A DNA stretch of 64,000 nucleotides from RGDT01 sp964630925. GTDB lineage: Bacteria; Planctomycetota; Planctomycetia; Gemmatales; Gemmataceae. The notes beneath the pieces were generated by a model. It was not told the origin of the DNA, did not search any database, and saw only the letters and a program-made list of their open reading frames with translations. Made by a program: the position numbers and the translations under genes. The stretch spans positions 38,701 through 102,700 of the forward strand of contig CAZVZK010000017.1 of the NCBI GenBank assembly GCA_964630925.1. The letters are read 5' to 3'. Every line of letters begins with the position of its first letter. The stretch's first letter is position 1. Of the stretch, positions 60,451 through 64,000 are shown piece by piece.

Positions 60451-61347
60451 ATGGGGTTACTTTATCGAAGGGGGCAGGGCTTGGGTCGCGACGAGGAGAG
60501 GTTGTATCCGGAGATCGAGGACCGCCTCGGCCCCCTGGCGGAGCCGATGGCCGAGCCGCGCGCGGGCGACTGGCTGGCCGAACACCCGGAGAAGGGCCAG
60601 ACGTTCCGCCAGTACCTGTCGGCGTCGCCCGTGCGGCGGGGCGGCGGGCTCGATACGATCCACCTGTGCCTGATCGGTGAATTCGACGAGCATCAGACGC
60701 GCATCATCGAGCTGACGCGCGAGTATCTGTGCCTGTTCTTCGACGTGCCGGTGAGCATCCATCGGCGGGTGCCGCTGTCCGACATCCCGGCGCGGGCCAG
60801 GCGGACGCACCCGGGGTGGGGCGTCAAGCAGATCCTCACGGGGTACATCCTGCGCGAGGTGCTGGAGCCCGATGTGCCCGACGGCGCTCTGGCGTACCTG
60901 GCGCTGACGGCCCGCGACCTGTGGCCGGGCCGGGGGTGGAACTTCGTCTTCGGCGAGGCGAACCTACGGCGGCGTGTCGGCGTGTGGTCCATCGCCCGCA
61001 ACGGCTGGCCGGGCAAGGACGCGAGGGCGTTCCGCCTGTGCCTGCGGCGGACGCTGATGATCGCCGCCCACGAGACGGGCCACGTCCTGACGATGCAGCA
61101 TTGCATCGCCGGCCGCTGCCTGATGAACGGCTGCAATCACCAGGCCGAGGCGGACCGCGCGCCCCTTTACCCGTGCCCGGTGTGCATGCGGAAGCTACTG
61201 TGGAACTTGCAGATCGACCCGGCGGCCTGGCTGCGTCGGCTGGCGGCGTTCTGCTCGACGCACGGGCTGGCGGACGGGCGCCAGTTCGGGCAGGCGGCGG
61301 AGATGCTCGCTCCGGCTGCCGGTGGACACAACGGGAGGGTGTTATGA
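60451..61347 (+). CDS. Archaemetzincin-family zinc metallopeptidase
   Basis: 298 residues. The extended zinc motif reads HETGHVLTMQHC, then CLMNG and CPVC, matching the archaemetzincin consensus HExxHxxGxxHC-x4-CxM-x17-CxxC (here the Gly is Thr). The first three histidines bind catalytic zinc; the cysteines bind a second, structural zinc. Such peptidases are common in archaea and patchy in bacteria; substrates are largely unknown. The ATG at 60451 is the first in the correct frame after the divergent promoter gap. Overlaps the next gene by 4 nt. Confidence 0.88.
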   Translation: MGLLYRRGQGLGRDEERLYPEIEDRLGPLAEPMAEPRAGDWLAEHPEKGQTFRQYLSASPVRRGGGLDTIHLCLIGEFDEHQTRIIELTREYLCLFFDVPVSIHRRVPLSDIPARARRTHPGWGVKQILTGYILREVLEPDVPDGALAYLALTARDLWPGRGWNFVFGEANLRRRVGVWSIARNGWPGKDARAFRLCLRRTLMIAAHETGHVLTMQHCIAGRCLMNGCNHQAEADRAPLYPCPVCMRKLLWNLQIDPAAWLRRLAAFCSTHGLADGRQFGQAAEMLAPAAGGHNGRVL

Positions 61348-62174
61348 CCGCACCGCGCATCGAGGCACTCGGCCTGTTCGACGAGGTTAACGGCCATCTG
61401 TTCTCCCTGCTGCGCTCGCTGGACGCGGACGCATGGCACCGGCCGACGATGTGTTCGGCGTGGGACGTGAAGGACATCGCCGCCCACCTGCTCGACACCG
61501 CCCTACGCCGGCTGTCACTGCACCGCGACGGCTACGCCTCGCCGCACCTGCGGCCCGGCGCCGACGGCCTCCTGCCGTTCCTCAACCGCCTCAACGCCGA
61601 GTGGACCTGTGCCTCGCGCCGCCTCAGCCCGCCGGTGCTGATCGCGCTCCTGGAGTGGTCGAGCCGGGAGTGCGTGGCGTTCTTCCGCACCCTCGACCCG
61701 GACGGGCCGGCGGCGTTCCCCGTGGCGTGGGCGGGCGAGGCGGAGTCGCGCAACTGGTTCGACATCGCCCGCGAGTACACCGAGCGCTGGCACCACTCGC
61801 AGCAGATCTTCGAGGCCGTGGGCAGGCCCAGCCCGCTGTTGGCGCCGCCGCTCTATCTGCCGGTGCTGGAGACGTTCCTGCGTGCATTGCCGTTCACCTT
61901 CCGCGACGTGGAGCGGCCCGACGGCACGTCGGTGCGTGTCGGCGTCGAGGGCGTCGCCGAGTGGTGCCTCGTGCGGCGTGGCGGCGCGTGGCTGCTGGCC
62001 GATGCCCTGGGGACGCCGGCCGCCTCCGTCACGCTGCCTGCCGAGAGCGCGTGGAAGGTGTGGACGAAGCGACGCACGCCCGAGGAGAAGTTGCAGGCGT
62101 GGGCCGGCATCCGCATCGAGGGCGATGCGGAGCTGGGCCGGCTGGTCGTCGGCATGGTGAGCGTGATGGCCTGA
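61344..62174 (+). CDS. Maleylpyruvate isomerase N-terminal (MDMPI) family protein
   Basis: 276 residues with an N-terminal DinB/MDMPI four-helix domain (TMCSAWDVKDIAAHLLDTAL, ligand His; later WHHSQQI with the other His). A C-terminal beta-rich region may be an SCP2-like or unrelated domain. Characterised relatives use mycothiol as cofactor in actinobacteria; mycothiol in this organism is unlikely, so cofactor and substrate are open. Translationally coupled to the archaemetzincin by ATGA. Confidence 0.85.
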   Translation: MTAPRIEALGLFDEVNGHLFSLLRSLDADAWHRPTMCSAWDVKDIAAHLLDTALRRLSLHRDGYASPHLRPGADGLLPFLNRLNAEWTCASRRLSPPVLIALLEWSSRECVAFFRTLDPDGPAAFPVAWAGEAESRNWFDIAREYTERWHHSQQIFEAVGRPSPLLAPPLYLPVLETFLRALPFTFRDVERPDGTSVRVGVEGVAEWCLVRRGGAWLLADALGTPAASVTLPAESAWKVWTKRRTPEEKLQAWAGIRIEGDAELGRLVVGMVSVMA

Positions 62175-62177
62175 CGG

Positions 62178-63041
62178 TCACCCATCGCGCATCCGCGAGA
62201 CGAGGTCCGCCATCTGCCGGCGCATGCCGGCACGCGGCAGTTGCACGCGCTGGCCGTGGCCGGGCAACACCCACTCAAAATCGAAGGATGCGAGCCGCGC
62301 CATCGACTCCGTCTGCCGCCCCCAGTCGTACCAGCAGTAGTCGCGGTGCGCCGTCAGTTGCCCCGCGTGGCGGTCCCAGGCGAGGTGGTCGCCGGTGAAC
62401 AGGAACCGCCCGTCGAACAGGAGGACGCAATGGCCCTTCGTGTGCCCCGGCGTCGGGATGGCGACGAAGCCGGGCGCCAGCTCGACGGGGGCGTCGCCGT
62501 CGAGGACCACCTCGGCGTCGGGCTGCGAACGCAGCTCGTCGCGGTGGATGACACGGCGGGCGCCGAAGTGTTTGGCGTAGAGGGCGGCGTCGGCCACGTC
62601 GTCGCGGTGCGTCAGGAAGATGTGGGCGACGCCGCCCAGCTCCTCCAGCCGGCGGGCGAGCCGGGGCAGGAACTTGGGGCTGTCGATGAGCCAGTTGCCG
62701 TCGGGGTGGCGGACGAAGTACGAGCTGCCGCCGTAGGACTTCGGCGAGTTGAAGCCGGTGTAGAAGACCGCTCCGTCGATGGGCAGCGGGAAGTCATCGA
62801 GGGCGGTGGACGCGCCTCCGCCTTTCGTGCCGATGGAGCCGGTGGGGCAGCACACGAGGGCGCGGAGGGCCTGGCGGCGGGCGTTGGCGTCATCGGGCTG
62901 ATCGTGGACGAAGGCGTGGCCGTCGCCCTCGCCGAAGACGGCGGGGGCGACCTGACGGCAGGTGTCGCAGTCGATGCAGGTGGTATCGACGAAGAAGTCG
63001 CCGGGGGCGTCCTCGGGGACACGCTTCAGGATGTTCGCCAT
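62178..63041 (-). CDS. Ferredoxin-metallo-beta-lactamase fusion
   Basis: 287 residues. The first about 75 hold a 4Fe-4S-type cysteine pattern (CIDCDTC ... CCPTGSI). The remainder is a metallo-beta-lactamase fold with LTHRDDVAD in place of the classical HxHxDH, then TPGHTKGH, FTGDHLAWD and LPGHGQ, so the metal site is modified. Related fusions occur in cyanobacteria and plants. Possibly a redox-linked hydrolase or oxygen-reduction-like enzyme; not characterised. Convergent with the MDMPI gene. Confidence 0.88.
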   Translation of the reverse strand: MANILKRVPEDAPGDFFVDTTCIDCDTCRQVAPAVFGEGDGHAFVHDQPDDANARRQALRALVCCPTGSIGTKGGGASTALDDFPLPIDGAVFYTGFNSPKSYGGSSYFVRHPDGNWLIDSPKFLPRLARRLEELGGVAHIFLTHRDDVADAALYAKHFGARRVIHRDELRSQPDAEVVLDGDAPVELAPGFVAIPTPGHTKGHCVLLFDGRFLFTGDHLAWDRHAGQLTAHRDYCWYDWGRQTESMARLASFDFEWVLPGHGQRVQLPRAGMRRQMADLVSRMRDG

Positions 63042-63198
63042 TCGCCGCCCCTCGCTCCGCGGGCGTCCAGGGGCATTCTACGCGGGGTCTGCCCAGACTC
63101 GCATGCTGGGAGGTGGCGCTGTATCCTTGGGATTACTGGTCCGGCCAACAACTGGGCGGGGCTACGTGAGAGTAAACCTCTGTCTGTTGAAGGTCGAG

Positions 63199-63987
63199 AT
63201 GGCCGCAGACAATCAATCCGCCATCGACGCTGTATTTCGTGATCTCGCGGCCATGATGACGGACGGGTTCCGTCGATTTGTGGCCGAGGAGTGGCCGACG
63301 ACCACGGATGTTCGCTTGATGGTCCGTCGCCTCGACGGATTCCCTCGCAACCTGAGCGAGCGGAAGTTACGTCTGTTTGCCGTCGGCTGCTGCCGTCGTA
63401 TCTGGGGCATACTGCCAGACGCCGCCACGCGGAGCTTGGTGGAGACGGGCGAGAAGTATGCCGATGGGCAGGCGCGGCAGAAGGAGTTGGATGCCGCGCT
63501 GGGGCGGGCGACCCCACCTGGCTCGGCTACCAGGGAGACGCCTCGGAATCTCGCCCGCCTCGCGGTGCGGGCAGCCGTCGAAGCTTTTGAACTGTCCGCG
63601 TCATCGGCCAAGTCGGGCATGGCGCTCGGCGCTGCGGGATATTCAAGGGATGCGGTTGCCATGTTGAGGCGTGGTGGAGATGAACGCGAGCGGCGGGCAC
63701 AGGCCGACCTACTCCGCGAGATCGTCGGCGATCCGTTGCAACGGTCAAAGATGGCATCGTCGCTGCTTGAATGGAATGGCGGGCTGGTGCCCAGGCTCGC
63801 GGAGATAGCCTACCAGGAGCGGCTGTTGCCGTCTGGACACCTCGACCCCGCCCGTCTCGCCGTCCTCTCCGACGCCCTCGAAGAGGCCGGCTGCACCGAC
63901 GCCGAGATCCTCTCCCATCTGCGCTCGCGCGGCCCGCATGTGCGTGGGTGCTGGGCGTTGGACCTCGTCCTTGCAGACTGCCGCTGA
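63199..63987 (+). CDS. Gemmata-type family protein of unknown function
   Basis: 262 residues of a family highly expanded in Gemmataceae. Characteristic blocks are LSERKLRLFAVGCCRRIW near the N-terminus, LREIVGDPLQR in the middle and AEILSHLRSRGPHVRGCWAL at the C-terminus. Function unknown; many copies are found near mobile or variable loci in relatives (general impression, not checked). The ATG at 63199 fits the family start. Ends 13 bp before the window edge. Confidence 0.75.
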   Translation: MAADNQSAIDAVFRDLAAMMTDGFRRFVAEEWPTTTDVRLMVRRLDGFPRNLSERKLRLFAVGCCRRIWGILPDAATRSLVETGEKYADGQARQKELDAALGRATPPGSATRETPRNLARLAVRAAVEAFELSASSAKSGMALGAAGYSRDAVAMLRRGGDERERRAQADLLREIVGDPLQRSKMASSLLEWNGGLVPRLAEIAYQERLLPSGHLDPARLAVLSDALEEAGCTDAEILSHLRSRGPHVRGCWALDLVLADCR

Positions 63988-64000
63988 AGCGGAAGCCTGT

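Overview
High-GC bacterial chromosome, almost certainly from a planctomycete of the Gemmataceae type (inferred from gene content, not from a marker gene). The diagnostic families are a PSCyt1/DUF1549/LamG/DUF1553 protein, two DUF1501 proteins, a DUF1559 pseudopilin-like protein, a surface protein whose N-terminus carries the planctomycete LExLExRxLL-type export motif, a WD40-fused Ser/Thr kinase, TPR-CHAT proteins, and a Gemmata-type repeat-family protein at the right edge. No rRNA, tRNA, CRISPR array, prophage or complete transposon was recognised.

Layout. 0-3 kb: tail of a CHAT protease-like protein, a DinB-like protein and an AtuA-family protein. 3-13.7 kb: a secreted hypothetical, a rhomboid, a PHP metallohydrolase, two near-duplicate secreted SAM-methyltransferases (6.3 and 11.3 kb), a broken RDD gene, a molybdopterin oxidoreductase coupled to a DUF1295 membrane protein, and a DUF1501 protein. 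13.8-15.5 kb: a hidden 76-residue SelW/Rdx-like gene with an in-frame UGA at a CxxU motif, downstream of a sialate esterase. 15.8-23.3 kb: a GntR regulator coupled to the DUF1553 and DUF1501 genes, followed by an antitoxin-like gene pair bounded by a 46-bp repeat of the DUF1501 gene end, and a frameshifted family gene. 23.3-28 kb: kinase, recA, lipid A acyltransferase. 28-38 kb: paired secreted paralogues, a T4 Rnl1-like RNA ligase, a large membrane protein, thiolase, glycerophosphodiesterase, nitroreductase and a thioredoxin-fold protein without its cysteines. 38-43.5 kb: dnaG-rpoD, a coiled-coil zinc-ribbon protein and a SMI1/KNR4 protein. 43.5-48.7 kb: a Mn/Zn-type ABC operon whose genes are joined by 4-nt overlaps; its last permease is fused to a DtxR-like metal-sensing domain. 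48.9-64 kb: surface protein, a complete TPR-CHAT protein, glgX, rho, BamB-like beta-propeller, archaemetzincin, a maleylpyruvate-isomerase-like protein, a ferredoxin-metallo-beta-lactamase fusion and a final family protein.

Intergenic spaces are unusually rich in palindromic elements. Three copies of one about 150-bp inverted-repeat family (19.7, 31.3, 42.1 kb) each lie between two co-directional genes, and unrelated palindromes occur at 3.9, 11.2, 25.7 and 58.5 kb. Core information-processing genes (recA, dnaG, rpoD, rho) are interleaved with surface and envelope functions. The most testable novelty is the UGA-containing SelW-like gene, which an ordinary ORF caller would miss.
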